In this document: positions 53,284 through 60,502 of the stretch, piece after piece
Position numbering within the stretch: the first letter of the stretch is position 1
Layout of the letters: each line of letters opens with the position of its first letter
From: Streptomyces olivochromogenes
GTDB lineage: Bacteria; Actinomycetota; Actinomycetes; Streptomycetales; Streptomycetaceae
NCBI RefSeq assembly: GCF_001514115.1
Contig: NZ_KQ948464.1
Coordinates: forward strand, 1-64,000
DNA: 64,000 bases
Reading direction: 5' to 3'
Notes under the pieces: model-generated
Told to the model about the DNA's origin: nothing
Seen by the model: only the letters and a program-made list of their open reading frames with translations
Databases searched by the model: none
Made by a program: the position numbers and the translations under genes

Positions 53284-53583
53284 TCAGGCGGCGGGCAGCT
53301 CGTCACGTCGTACGGCCGTGACGAAGGACGCCCAGGCCGCCGCCGGGAGTATCAGGGCGGGGCCGTTGGGGTTCTTGGAGTCGCGGACGGGGACGAGGGG
53401 GGTGGGGGTGGGGAGGTTGTCGACGACTTCGAGGCACTGGCCGCCGTCCGGGTTGCTGTAGCTGCTCTTGCGCCACGTGGCAGCGGCCAGAAGGTCGTCG
53501 GAGACCTCTACGCACTCGCCGCCGTCCGGGTTGCTGTAGCTGCTCTTGCGCCATGTCACGGCTGTCAGGTCGACGGATCGCAT
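53284..53583 (-). CDS. DUF397 protein with internal duplication
   Basis: 99 aa. The DUF397 core TWRKSSYSNPDGG.C.EV..D is present twice, at about residues 10-32 and 36-58, at a spacing of 26 residues; the DNA copies are 38 of 39 identical. The C terminus ends PALILPAAAWASFVTAVR, the normal DUF397 end. Usual DUF397 proteins have one unit and about 60-70 residues, so this gene has been extended by a tandem duplication. Partners of Scr1-type HTH regulators, these proteins form two-gene modules sometimes likened to toxin-antitoxin pairs. Its start overlaps the regulator's stop by 19 bases. Confidence 0.92.
   Translation of the reverse strand: MRSVDLTAVTWRKSSYSNPDGGECVEVSDDLLAAATWRKSSYSNPDGGQCLEVVDNLPTPTPLVPVRDSKNPNGPALILPAAAWASFVTAVRRDELPAA
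53440..53556 (-). repeat. 78-base in-frame duplication within the DUF397 gene
   Basis: A 39-base core is found at 53440-53478 and at 53518-53556 with a single difference (C/T at 53476/53554), 78 bases apart, exactly 26 codons. Confidence 0.9.
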
Positions 53584-54407
53584 GGTGCTTCCTCCAGCAT
53601 CTGCCCGATGAACTTCCGCGACTCGGCCGGGGACAGCGCCATGTCGCGCATCGAATCGTACGCACGTTGCAGACGCTCAACCTCCCTGTTTTCTTCGACC
53701 AGTTCACCACGGTACGCGGTCTCGGTGTAGGCCACCGTTTGCCCGTTGAGCAGCCTCATGAACATCACAGCGGTACCGACCAGACCGTGTAGCCCGGCGG
53801 CCAGCGGCAGCACTTGAAGCGTGATGTTCGGGCGCTCAGCCACCTCCGCCAGGTGTTCGAGCTGTTCCCCCCACGCCTTGGCGTCCCGCAACGGCGTGCG
53901 CAGCACAGCCTCGGACAGGATGGTGCGGAACGGCGGCGCATCCTCGCCCACCAGCAACGCACGGCGGCCGACCTGTGCCTCCACCTGCTGGGCCAACTCC
54001 TCGCCCTTGGTGCCGCCCGCCGCAAGCACTTCCCGCGCGTACCCATCCGCCTGAAGCAGGCCCGGCAGGATGCTCACGGCGAAGTGCCACAGGCTCAGCG
54101 CCTCCGCCTCCAGCAGCATGTACCTGCGGTACTGCTCCTTGAACTGCGTCGGATCGCCCACCGCCAGCTCCCACAACGCCAACAGCAACCCCGGCGTGGC
54201 GTAATGCCGGTCCAGCGCCTGGGCCACCTCGGGGCTCCCCAGGGTGTGCCCGGTCTCCAGCTTCCCGAGCGTCGACCAGTCCCAGCCCAGTTGCTCCGCG
54301 AGCTGCCGCAGGCTGGCGCCGCTCCGCTCGCGTAACTCCCTCACCTCCTCGGCGAATCGCCTGCGCGGCTCCTGGCTGCGGCTCGTCACCGTCCGTCTCT
54401 GCGGCAT
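53565..54407 (-). CDS. Scr1-type helix-turn-helix regulator (DUF5753)
   Basis: 280 aa. N-terminal XRE-type HTH (about 14-70: EVRELRERSGASLRQLAEQLGWDWSTLGKLETGHTLGS), then a large C-terminal domain (about 95-280) of the DUF5753 group: LEAEALSLWHFAVSILPGLLQADGYAREVLAAGG and NITLQVLPLAAGLHGLVG. In streptomycetes these regulators are usually followed by DUF397 genes, as here. ATG 54407. Three TGTGGAA-type repeats lie just upstream and could be its own operator. Confidence 0.92.
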   Translation of the reverse strand: MPQRRTVTSRSQEPRRRFAEEVRELRERSGASLRQLAEQLGWDWSTLGKLETGHTLGSPEVAQALDRHYATPGLLLALWELAVGDPTQFKEQYRRYMLLEAEALSLWHFAVSILPGLLQADGYAREVLAAGGTKGEELAQQVEAQVGRRALLVGEDAPPFRTILSEAVLRTPLRDAKAWGEQLEHLAEVAERPNITLQVLPLAAGLHGLVGTAVMFMRLLNGQTVAYTETAYRGELVEENREVERLQRAYDSMRDMALSPAESRKFIGQMLEEAPCDPST

Positions 54408-54427
54408 CCCGCCCTCCCCTTCCGGGC

Positions 54428-54466
54428 TGTGGAATTTGTGGAATTTGGGGTGCCCGGTGTGGAACT
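54428..54466. promoter_or_regulatory. TGTGGAA direct repeats upstream of the Scr1-type regulator
   Basis: TGTGGAATT at 54428 and again at 54437 (9-base step), then TGTGGAACT at 54458 (21-base step, two helix turns); an inverted TTCCAC follows at 54474. All lie within 70 bases of the regulator's start on its promoter side. Candidate autoregulatory operator. Confidence 0.55.
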
Positions 54467-54593
54467 AGCGCCCTTCCACGACGTTTTCGCCCTGCTCACA
54501 CGGCATGCTCGTACTGCCTGAACACGCACCGTAATCCACCCGGTGCGCTCCGCACAGGCATGTCCGCGACCACGCAACCAAGGAGTGAGCCAC

Positions 54594-54746
54594 ATGACCA
54601 CGACCCTCCCCCGACTCCCCCGCCGCACCCGCACCCGTACCCACAGCGCCACCTCCTCCCCCTGGACCCCGCCCGGCGGCTGGGCGCGCCCGACCCCCGC
54701 GGCGCTGCGCGCGATCGAGGCGGCGCTCGCGCAGTGGTCGGCGTGA
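54594..54746 (+). CDS. Small Arg/Thr/Pro-rich protein, mini-operon gene 1
   Basis: 50 aa beginning MTTTLPRLPRRTRTRTHSAT and ending AALRAIEAALAQWSA. The N terminus is very basic; the C-terminal 15 residues could form an amphipathic helix. No family recognised. AAGGAG with 8-base spacing gives strong support for the start. The stop (TGA 54744-54746) overlaps the next ATG (TGATG). First of four tiny genes read as one unit. Confidence 0.6.
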   Translation: MTTTLPRLPRRTRTRTHSATSSPWTPPGGWARPTPAALRAIEAALAQWSA

Positions 54747-54922
54747 TGGCGCGTACGGCGGTGGCGGCGCCGACACCCCCGTTCGGCGGCGGCTGCGACG
54801 TCTGCGCGGCGCTGCTGACACAACGGACGGCCGCGAAGGAGGCGGGCCGGACGGGCGAGGTCGCCGAATGCGACCTGGAGTTGCGGGCGCACGGCAGACA
54901 CGCAGAGGGGCGTACGCCATGA
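54746..54922 (+). CDS. Small Cys/His protein, mini-operon gene 2
   Basis: 58 aa: MARTAVAAPTPPFGGGCDVC followed by a helix and CDLELRAHGRHAEGRTP. Cys17-x2-Cys20 with a later Cys and two histidines (HGRH) suggests a small zinc site. It resembles gene 3 in layout (GC-x2-C near the N terminus, L(R)AH...H near the end), so the two are likely paralogues. ATG overlaps the previous stop. GTG at 54743 is an alternative start. Small zinc-finger-like proteins of this kind occur near Scr1/DUF397 modules in streptomycetes, from memory. Confidence 0.65.
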   Translation: MARTAVAAPTPPFGGGCDVCAALLTQRTAAKEAGRTGEVAECDLELRAHGRHAEGRTP

Positions 54923-55092
54923 CCGGGCCGACGTACGACGTGAGCCGCTCCCCCGTTCCCGTCGACGGGTGCGAGGCCTGCCGGGAGCTCACCGCACGGC
55001 GACACGCGGCACGGGCGGTGTTCGACCACAGCGCGGTGAGCGACGCGAACGTACGCATGCGGGCGCATCTGCGGCAGGAGCACGGCGGGTGA
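54919..55092 (+). CDS. Small Cys/His protein, mini-operon gene 3
   Basis: 57 aa: DGCEACRELTARRHAARAV in the middle and NVRMRAHLRQEHGG at the end. Cys18-x2-Cys21 and the RAHLRQEH histidines match a C2H2-like zinc knuckle and align with gene 2. The ATG overlaps the previous stop (ATGA), and its own stop overlaps the next GTG. Confidence 0.65.
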   Translation: MTGPTYDVSRSPVPVDGCEACRELTARRHAARAVFDHSAVSDANVRMRAHLRQEHGG

Positions 55093-55199
55093 GGAGGAGA
55101 CGGCGGACCCCGCTCGACGACGCGTTCATGAGCGGGGTCCTCACACTGTTCAGCATGGCCGTGCTGCTCGTGGTCCTCTTCGTGGGGGTACGGGGCTAA
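55089..55199 (+). CDS. Single-helix membrane microprotein, mini-operon gene 4
   Basis: 36 aa: an Arg-rich head (VRRRRRTPLDDAFMSG) then one hydrophobic helix VLTLFSMAVLLVVLFVGVRG. GTG start in a GTGA overlap. The stop overlaps the convergent phosphatase stop by 3 bases. Positive-inside rule predicts an N-in topology. Could be a small membrane toxin-like or regulatory peptide; this is speculation. Confidence 0.55.
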   Translation: MRRRRRTPLDDAFMSGVLTLFSMAVLLVVLFVGVRG

Positions 55200-55819
55200 G
55201 CGCGTGCCTCCGGCGGGAAGCCGGTCCAGCGCAGGTCCTCGGACAGGTGGGACATGTCGTTGTAGAAGAGGACCGAGGCCGCGCGGCCCGGTGTGTAGCG
55301 GATGACGGACAGGGCGGCGTTGCAGTGGTTGAGGCCCAGCCAGCGCCAGGGCGGGGCGTCCAGCGCGGCGCGTATCAGCCAGCCGACGAGGAAGTTGTGG
55401 GTGACGACCAGCTCGTGCCGGTCCTCGGTGCCGTCCACCGGCCCGGTGAACCGCTCTTCGGCCTCGCGGGCCAGCGCCGCCCCCTCCTCACGCTCCTGAG
55501 CCGTGAACTGCTCGAGGAACGCCAACAGCCGCTCCGCCGCGTCCGCGGGCAGTTCCTCCTTGCCGGGCACGTACGGCACGTAGTCCCCGGCCGCCTCGAC
55601 CTGCCGTACCGGCACGTCCTTCAAGCGGTCGCCGATCAGCCGGGCCGTCTGCGCCGCGCGCGGCAGCGGCCCGTGGTGGACCGCCGTCAAGGGAACGTCC
55701 CGGAGCCGGTCGCCCAGGAGTTGGGCCTGGCGGCGGCCGTTCTCGGTCAGCTCGCTCTCGTCGGCCGTCGCCTCACCGTGGCGGGCGAGGTACAGATAGC
55801 GGGTGGCCTTCGCGGTCAT
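55196..55819 (-). CDS. Histidine phosphatase family protein
   Basis: 207 aa. Catalytic His in LYLARHGEATADE (RHG motif), Arg in HHGPLPRAAQTARLI, and second His in LVVTHNFLVGW. It may be a phosphoglycerate-mutase-like phosphatase acting on a small metabolite or protein. ATG 55819 has AAGGGGAAA 6 bases ahead. Its start lies inside the end of the upstream MerR-peroxiredoxin gene (47-base overlap), so the two are co-transcribed. Convergent with the mini-operon. Confidence 0.92.
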   Translation of the reverse strand: MTAKATRYLYLARHGEATADESELTENGRRQAQLLGDRLRDVPLTAVHHGPLPRAAQTARLIGDRLKDVPVRQVEAAGDYVPYVPGKEELPADAAERLLAFLEQFTAQEREEGAALAREAEERFTGPVDGTEDRHELVVTHNFLVGWLIRAALDAPPWRWLGLNHCNAALSVIRYTPGRAASVLFYNDMSHLSEDLRWTGFPPEARA

Positions 55820-56837
55820 GTGCCGTTTCCCCTTGTTGTGGGTCCTGGAGCCGGAGCCAGTCGAGGACTTCGGCGGCGTGCTGGTCGGTTGGGAAGACGG
55901 GGTAGAAGACGTGCTCGATCGCGCCCCGGTTCACGATCATGGTCAGTCGGCGGTACAGCGTGCGCCCGTCAGCGGTGAAGGTGGGCAGGTCCAGGGCTTC
56001 GCGCAGCGCGAATTCGGTGTCCGAGAGGATCGCGAAGGGCAGGTGCAGCCGGTCCGCCAACTCCCGCTGGTACTCCGGTGACTGCGACGACAGCCCGTAC
56101 ACCCGTGCCGCCCCGGCCGCGCGGAGGTCCTCGTGGTGATCACGGAAGGCGCACGCCTCGGCGGTGCATCCGCGGGCGCCCGGGATGGTGTCCCAGCCGT
56201 CCGGGAGGTCGGTACCCGGCCGACCGGACAGCGGATAGACGTACAGCACGGTCCGGCCGGGCCCCAGTGCTCCGAGACCGACCGCCCGACCGTCCGTGGC
56301 GGGCAGGACGAGGTCGGGCAGCCGCCCACCCGGCAGATGCGCGGCGCCGCCGTCGTCGGGTGGCCGGGGCAGGCCGGGGGGCAGCCAGGCCGGGTCGGCG
56401 GGCACCGGCACGGGGGACGGGGCGCTCACTTCCGGGGAAACCGAAATCCCCGCACGGGCGTTTCCCTCCGGGGAATCCGGAATCGATCTGCGGGCGCTCG
56501 CCTCCAGATGTGCCGCCAGCGTGTCCCTGCGCTCCGTCAGCTGCCTGATCCTTTCGGACAGGTCCCTGATCGAGCGCCGGTAGGTCGCCAACGACGCCGG
56601 GCACTCGTCCCCCACGTCATGACCGCTGGCCAGGCACTCCACGAAGGGCCGGGTGTCCTCCACCGACAGGCCGAGCCCGGTCAGGGTCCGGATCTCCTCG
56701 ACCTGCCGCACGGCCATCGGCGCGTAGTCCCGGTACCCGTTGGGCAGCCGGCGGGGCACCACGAGCCCCGCCGCCTCGTAATAACGCAACGCCCGGACCG
56801 TCACCCCGGCCCTGCGCGCCAACTCACCAACCCGCAT
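55773..56837 (-). CDS. MerR regulator fused to a peroxiredoxin domain
   Basis: 354 aa. Residues 1-70 are a MerR winged helix (MRVGELARRAGVTVRALRYYE, RRLPNGYRDY), followed by a coiled coil (about 82-112) and a Pro-rich linker with a repeated 'PEGNA/SPEV' feel (118-165). Residues about 170-345 form an AhpC/TSA-type peroxiredoxin of the BCP kind: PGARGCTAEACAFRD gives peroxidatic Cys224 and resolving Cys229. Two further cysteines, 68 and 79, sit in the effector arm. This suggests a transcription factor that detoxifies or directly senses peroxide. The reading frame is intact throughout; no frameshift is seen. Confidence 0.9.
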   Translation of the reverse strand: MRVGELARRAGVTVRALRYYEAAGLVVPRRLPNGYRDYAPMAVRQVEEIRTLTGLGLSVEDTRPFVECLASGHDVGDECPASLATYRRSIRDLSERIRQLTERRDTLAAHLEASARRSIPDSPEGNARAGISVSPEVSAPSPVPVPADPAWLPPGLPRPPDDGGAAHLPGGRLPDLVLPATDGRAVGLGALGPGRTVLYVYPLSGRPGTDLPDGWDTIPGARGCTAEACAFRDHHEDLRAAGAARVYGLSSQSPEYQRELADRLHLPFAILSDTEFALREALDLPTFTADGRTLYRRLTMIVNRGAIEHVFYPVFPTDQHAAEVLDWLRLQDPQQGETAHDREGHPLSVPRPPR

Positions 56838-56908
56838 GCCCCGACGCTAAACCCGCACCCCGGGGTCCAGGTCAAGCGGACCCCGGGGTGCGGACGGTGC
56901 GAGGGGCG

Positions 56909-58327
56909 TCAGCGCACGCGGCGGTGCGGCAGGAAGACGAAGACCGCTCCGCCGAGCAGGATCGCCGTGCCGGCCACGAAGCCGAGTGCCCGAAGCCCGC
57001 CGTGGTCGTTCGCGCCGGTCTCGGCCAGGCCTCCGCCGGAAGAAGACGAGGACGAGGACGACCCGGAGGACGACCCCGAGGACGACCCCGAGCCCGACGT
57101 CGTCGCGCCGGAGACGCCGCCCGCCTGCTTCTGAACATCAAGTTCCAGTGAGACAGCGGTCTTTGTCGCCTTGCAGGGAATCGTGATCGGGTCGGCTCCG
57201 GCACTCAGCGTCACGACGATCGTCAGATCACCTGGGCTGAGCGTGGCCTTGCCGTCCGCTCCGGGCTTGTACGTGCCCGTCATATCGCCGAGCGAGACCG
57301 GGTCGCCCGTGTTGAGGGCGTCCTTGTTGGCAGGGCCCTCGACCTTGAGCGAGCCGCTGTCGTCGCCGCCGACCGTGATCACCATGGAGGGCTTCAGCGC
57401 GCCCGCGGGCAGCGGGGCGGGGCTGTTCATCACGCCCTTGGCGGTCTTCACCGTGAGGTCGTAACTCCCGCCGTTCTTCTTGGCGTTGATCGTCGCCGAA
57501 GAGTCGATCTTGGCGGGGCCGGGCGAGGTGCAGGCGAAGGACGTGGCCACGGTCTTGCCGGCGAAGTCGGTCTGACCGTCGTCGCCGCCGGAGGTCGAAC
57601 CACCGGAGGTCGAACCACCGGACGTAGTGCCACCGGACGTCGTGCCACCGCCGGTCGTGGATCCACCCGAAGTCGTACCACCGGTGTCACCACCCGTCGC
57701 CGTGCCTCCGGAGGTGGTCGTCCCGCCGGAGGTCGAGCCGCCCGAGGTCGTCGAACCGCCCTCGGCGGCCGTCACCTTGATGGTGGCAGCGGCCGGCACC
57801 GCCTCCTGTGGCGTGCACTTGGTGTCCGTCGAGTAGGCGGTGATGGTGTACGCGTCCGGGGTCAGCGTGACATCACCCGCCGTCGTCAGCTTGACCTTGC
57901 CCGTCATGTCGGACAGCACCATGTCACCGCCCTTGGGAATCTCCGGGTTCTCCTGCGGCCCCTCCATCGCGATGTCCGCGCTCTGCGCACCGGACGCCTT
58001 GAGAGTTCCCGTCGGCTTGACCGAGTCCTTCGGCAGGACGATGAGGTCCGGATTCTTGGACGCCGCCTGGACGAACTTCCACACGACCTCGATCTCGTCG
58101 CCCACCTTCGCCGTCGCCGGTGCGGTGATCTCCACCTTGGTGGTGCCCTCGACGGGGCCCAGGCCGGAGGCCGCGGGCGGTATGCACTCCGTCTTGTACG
58201 ACACCTCGGCGGCCTGCGCCGGGACCGCGGCCACTCCCAACAGGATGCCCGCGCCGCCGAGCATCAGCGCGAGCCCGGCCGCGCTCGTTCTGTGACCTCC
58301 GGATACAACTCTCCGTCGCCTGTTCAC
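56909..58327 (-). CDS. Secreted surface protein with C-terminal LAETG sorting signal
   Basis: 472 aa. N-terminal signal peptide (basic VNRRRRVV then hydrophobic to about 39), a first beta-rich domain with a Cys pair, a long Thr/Ser/Gly linker (about 190-250), a second homologous domain (FACTSPG...TIPCKA), a Ser-rich stretch and LAETG (434-438), hydrophobic helix and RRVR tail. LAxTG motifs are used by class E sortases in streptomycetes. The two domains resemble each other and the product at 60503. GTG 58325-58327 overlaps the previous stop. Last gene of the operon. Confidence 0.85.
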   Translation of the reverse strand: MNRRRRVVSGGHRTSAAGLALMLGGAGILLGVAAVPAQAAEVSYKTECIPPAASGLGPVEGTTKVEITAPATAKVGDEIEVVWKFVQAASKNPDLIVLPKDSVKPTGTLKASGAQSADIAMEGPQENPEIPKGGDMVLSDMTGKVKLTTAGDVTLTPDAYTITAYSTDTKCTPQEAVPAAATIKVTAAEGGSTTSGGSTSGGTTTSGGTATGGDTGGTTSGGSTTGGGTTSGGTTSGGSTSGGSTSGGDDGQTDFAGKTVATSFACTSPGPAKIDSSATINAKKNGGSYDLTVKTAKGVMNSPAPLPAGALKPSMVITVGGDDSGSLKVEGPANKDALNTGDPVSLGDMTGTYKPGADGKATLSPGDLTIVVTLSAGADPITIPCKATKTAVSLELDVQKQAGGVSGATTSGSGSSSGSSSGSSSSSSSSGGGLAETGANDHGGLRALGFVAGTAILLGGAVFVFLPHRRVR

Positions 58328-59502
58328 GTGTTCCCCTTCGTCGTCGGACCGGTGTCGTGCGGTGCGGAGAGCTGACCGTTCGCCGCGGTCCCCGGAACGT
58401 TGTCCGGCGTGAACCACGGCAGGGTCGGGTTCGTAGCGGTGCCGGGTGGCACGGGTGTGGCCGCGGACGCGCTCGCTCCGGGCACACCGGACGGGCTCGC
58501 CTTGGCCATGCGGAACGGGGCCGGCCTCGGCACACGGGAGGCGAGTTCGGGCAGGCGCAGGCTCCGATGACGCCCCGCCCGCCCCGCCGACCTGCGCGGG
58601 CGCACCCGGTCCACCACGGCCATCCCGACCCGGAAGACCGCGGCCGGCACCACCACGGCGAGCAGGATCCAGAAGAGGGTCACCCCCCAGGGGCGGCCCA
58701 CCCCCCAGGGCTGCTCGGCGAGGACCTTGCCGCCGTACCGCAGCGAGACCGTGTAGTCGCCGTGCGCCCCGGCCGCGAGCTCGACCGGCAGCTTGATCTG
58801 CGCCTTCTTGCCGGGTGCGATCGTGCCGCGCCAGTCCTGTTCCTCCCACTGCGGCGCGAACACGCCGTGGGAGGTGCCGATCTGGAACACGGGGTCCTTG
58901 ACGGCCGCGGTGCCGATGTTGCCGACGGTGAAGACGAGCCCGCGCGAGGCCGGCGCGCCGAACCAGGTCAGCAGCCCGCTCGACCCGTCGAGGCGGGTGT
59001 CGGTGAGCACCGAGAGCCGCCCCCCGCCCACCTCCTTCGGCAGTGGTTCGACCGAGTGCCCGGCGACCATGAAGATCGCGTCGACCTCCGCCTTCTCCCC
59101 CGTGACCGTGGCGACGTGCACCACGCACGGGCACGGTTCGGGCGGCTCGGTGACCGGCAGTTCCTTGCTGAAGTGGCCCTGCGCGTCGGTGGTGACGGCC
59201 CGCCCGTCGGCGTTGGCGCAGGAGTTGGTGCCGTCGATCAGCCCCCGGGACGGCACGGCCTGCCCGCAGATCAGCATCATCAGCAGGGCCTTCGGCCGCC
59301 ATCCGTTGCCGGTCACGGTGATCGAACCGCCCGTCCCCGCCTCGGACCTGGACAGACTCACGCCGGGTTTCCCGGCCGCGGACGCCGGGGACACCGGTCC
59401 CGCCAGCGGTGCCAGGACGAGCGCGAGCGCCGCCACCAGCGCCGACATCCGCGCCCTGCCGCTCAGGACACCGCTCAGGACTCCGCTCACGACACCGCTC
59501 AC
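58324..59502 (-). CDS. Secreted membrane-anchored surface-system protein
   Basis: 392 aa. After an N terminus of VSGVVSGVLSG repeats, a signal helix (about 20-48) leads to a beta-rich ectodomain with cysteines in MMLICGQAVPS, GTNSCAN and PCPCVVHV; a membrane helix near 285-310 and a basic/Pro-rich tail (about 310-392) follow. Family unknown to me; the layout (ectodomain, helix, cytoplasmic tail) suits a surface-complex component. GTG 59500-59502 overlaps the upstream stop (GTGA); an upstream in-frame GTG at 59520 is less likely. Acts with its two coupled neighbours, by inference. Confidence 0.75.
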   Translation of the reverse strand: MSGVVSGVLSGVLSGRARMSALVAALALVLAPLAGPVSPASAAGKPGVSLSRSEAGTGGSITVTGNGWRPKALLMMLICGQAVPSRGLIDGTNSCANADGRAVTTDAQGHFSKELPVTEPPEPCPCVVHVATVTGEKAEVDAIFMVAGHSVEPLPKEVGGGRLSVLTDTRLDGSSGLLTWFGAPASRGLVFTVGNIGTAAVKDPVFQIGTSHGVFAPQWEEQDWRGTIAPGKKAQIKLPVELAAGAHGDYTVSLRYGGKVLAEQPWGVGRPWGVTLFWILLAVVVPAAVFRVGMAVVDRVRPRRSAGRAGRHRSLRLPELASRVPRPAPFRMAKASPSGVPGASASAATPVPPGTATNPTLPWFTPDNVPGTAANGQLSAPHDTGPTTKGNT

Positions 59503-59519
59503 GACACCGCTCCCGTCCA
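59460..59519. repeat. 12-base tandem repeat at the gene junction
   Basis: Five imperfect copies of CGCTCAGGACAC-like units cover the stop of one surface gene and the start of the next; they encode the VSGVLSG repeats. The number of usable start codons here changes with copy number. Confidence 0.75.
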
Positions 59520-60449
59520 CTCGACTTCCGTACGCGGCCGTTCACTCGTCCCGCCGTCCGTCGTACGGCGCCTGTGACGTCGTACGCCCCACCAGGCGCC
59601 CAGTGCCGCGAGCACCACTCCTGCGGTGGCCGCGAGCGCGCCCCACGGCACGAACCGCACCGACGCGGACGCCGTGGCGCGTGCCCCGCCCGCCGCCGTC
59701 ACCGTCAGTCGTACGTCGACCGCGTCCAGCGCCGGGGGGTCGCGCCAGGGCTCGGTGAGCGTGACGCGGCGGCCGGGCAGGAGGTCGAGGGGCAGGGTGC
59801 GCGGGGCGCGGTCCAGGGCCCGGCCGAGGACGCCGTCGGCGCGTACCGCGAGTTTCGGGGTGAGCACGGTGTTGCCTCGGTTGACCAGCTCGTACGAGAT
59901 GCGCCCGCCGTGCACGGCGACGTGCTCGACGGTGAGCGCCGACACCGCGGGACCGCCGACCCGCAGCTGGACCCGGACCGCCGAGGACCGGCCGCCGGCG
60001 CCCGCCACGATCGCGCCGGGGTGGTCGCCGGGCGTCGCGCCCGCCGGGACGCTCACGGTGAACGGCACGTCGGCCCGGGTGTGCGCGGGCACCCGCAGCG
60101 AGAGCGTGCGCACCGGGACCCGGCGGCCGCCGCGGTCTCCGGCGAACGCGATCCACGCGCCCGTGTCCGTGGACTTCCCGGCGGCGCGCACGGTGAGGTC
60201 GCCGTCCGCGGTGTTGTCGGCGTCCGCGCCTCGCAGCCGCACGGTCACGGGCCGCGCGCCCGGGTTGAGCACGGACACGGAGTCCTGCAGCACCGTGCCG
60301 GGCGCGCCCTCCGCGTAGACGTACGGCCGCCCGCCCGGCGCGCTCGCCGACGGCGCGAGGGACCAGCCGTCGTCGGCCGCGGCCACCGGGGCGGCGGCGG
60401 CCGACAGCAGCACGGCGACGGCACAGCGGAGGACGGGGGCGTACGGCAT
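59499..60449 (-). CDS. DUF916/WxLIP-like surface protein
   Basis: 316 aa. Signal peptide (about 1-25), then two beta-sandwich regions: WSLAPSASAPGGRPYVYAEGAPGTVLQDSVSVLNPG and VPVRTLSLRVPAHTRADVPFTVSVPAGATPGDHPGAIV, which match the DUF916/DUF3324 type seen in WxL-interacting proteins of Firmicutes. A membrane helix (about 263-285) and a basic Arg-rich tail end the chain. ATG 60447-60449 has AGGAG 6 bases ahead. Likely binds partner surface proteins or peptidoglycan. Position in an operon with sortase-type proteins supports that. Confidence 0.8.
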   Translation of the reverse strand: MPYAPVLRCAVAVLLSAAAAPVAAADDGWSLAPSASAPGGRPYVYAEGAPGTVLQDSVSVLNPGARPVTVRLRGADADNTADGDLTVRAAGKSTDTGAWIAFAGDRGGRRVPVRTLSLRVPAHTRADVPFTVSVPAGATPGDHPGAIVAGAGGRSSAVRVQLRVGGPAVSALTVEHVAVHGGRISYELVNRGNTVLTPKLAVRADGVLGRALDRAPRTLPLDLLPGRRVTLTEPWRDPPALDAVDVRLTVTAAGGARATASASVRFVPWGALAATAGVVLAALGAWWGVRRHRRRTTDGGTSERPRTEVEWTGAVS

Positions 60450-60502
60450 CGGCGGCTCCTGCTGGTCGTACGGTCGTACCGTCGTACGGGGGCGCGGCGC
60501 CC

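Noticed and set aside
53565..53583. Possible frameshift between the HTH regulator and DUF397 protein
   Set aside because: Both frames have normal ends; short overlaps are typical of this gene pair.
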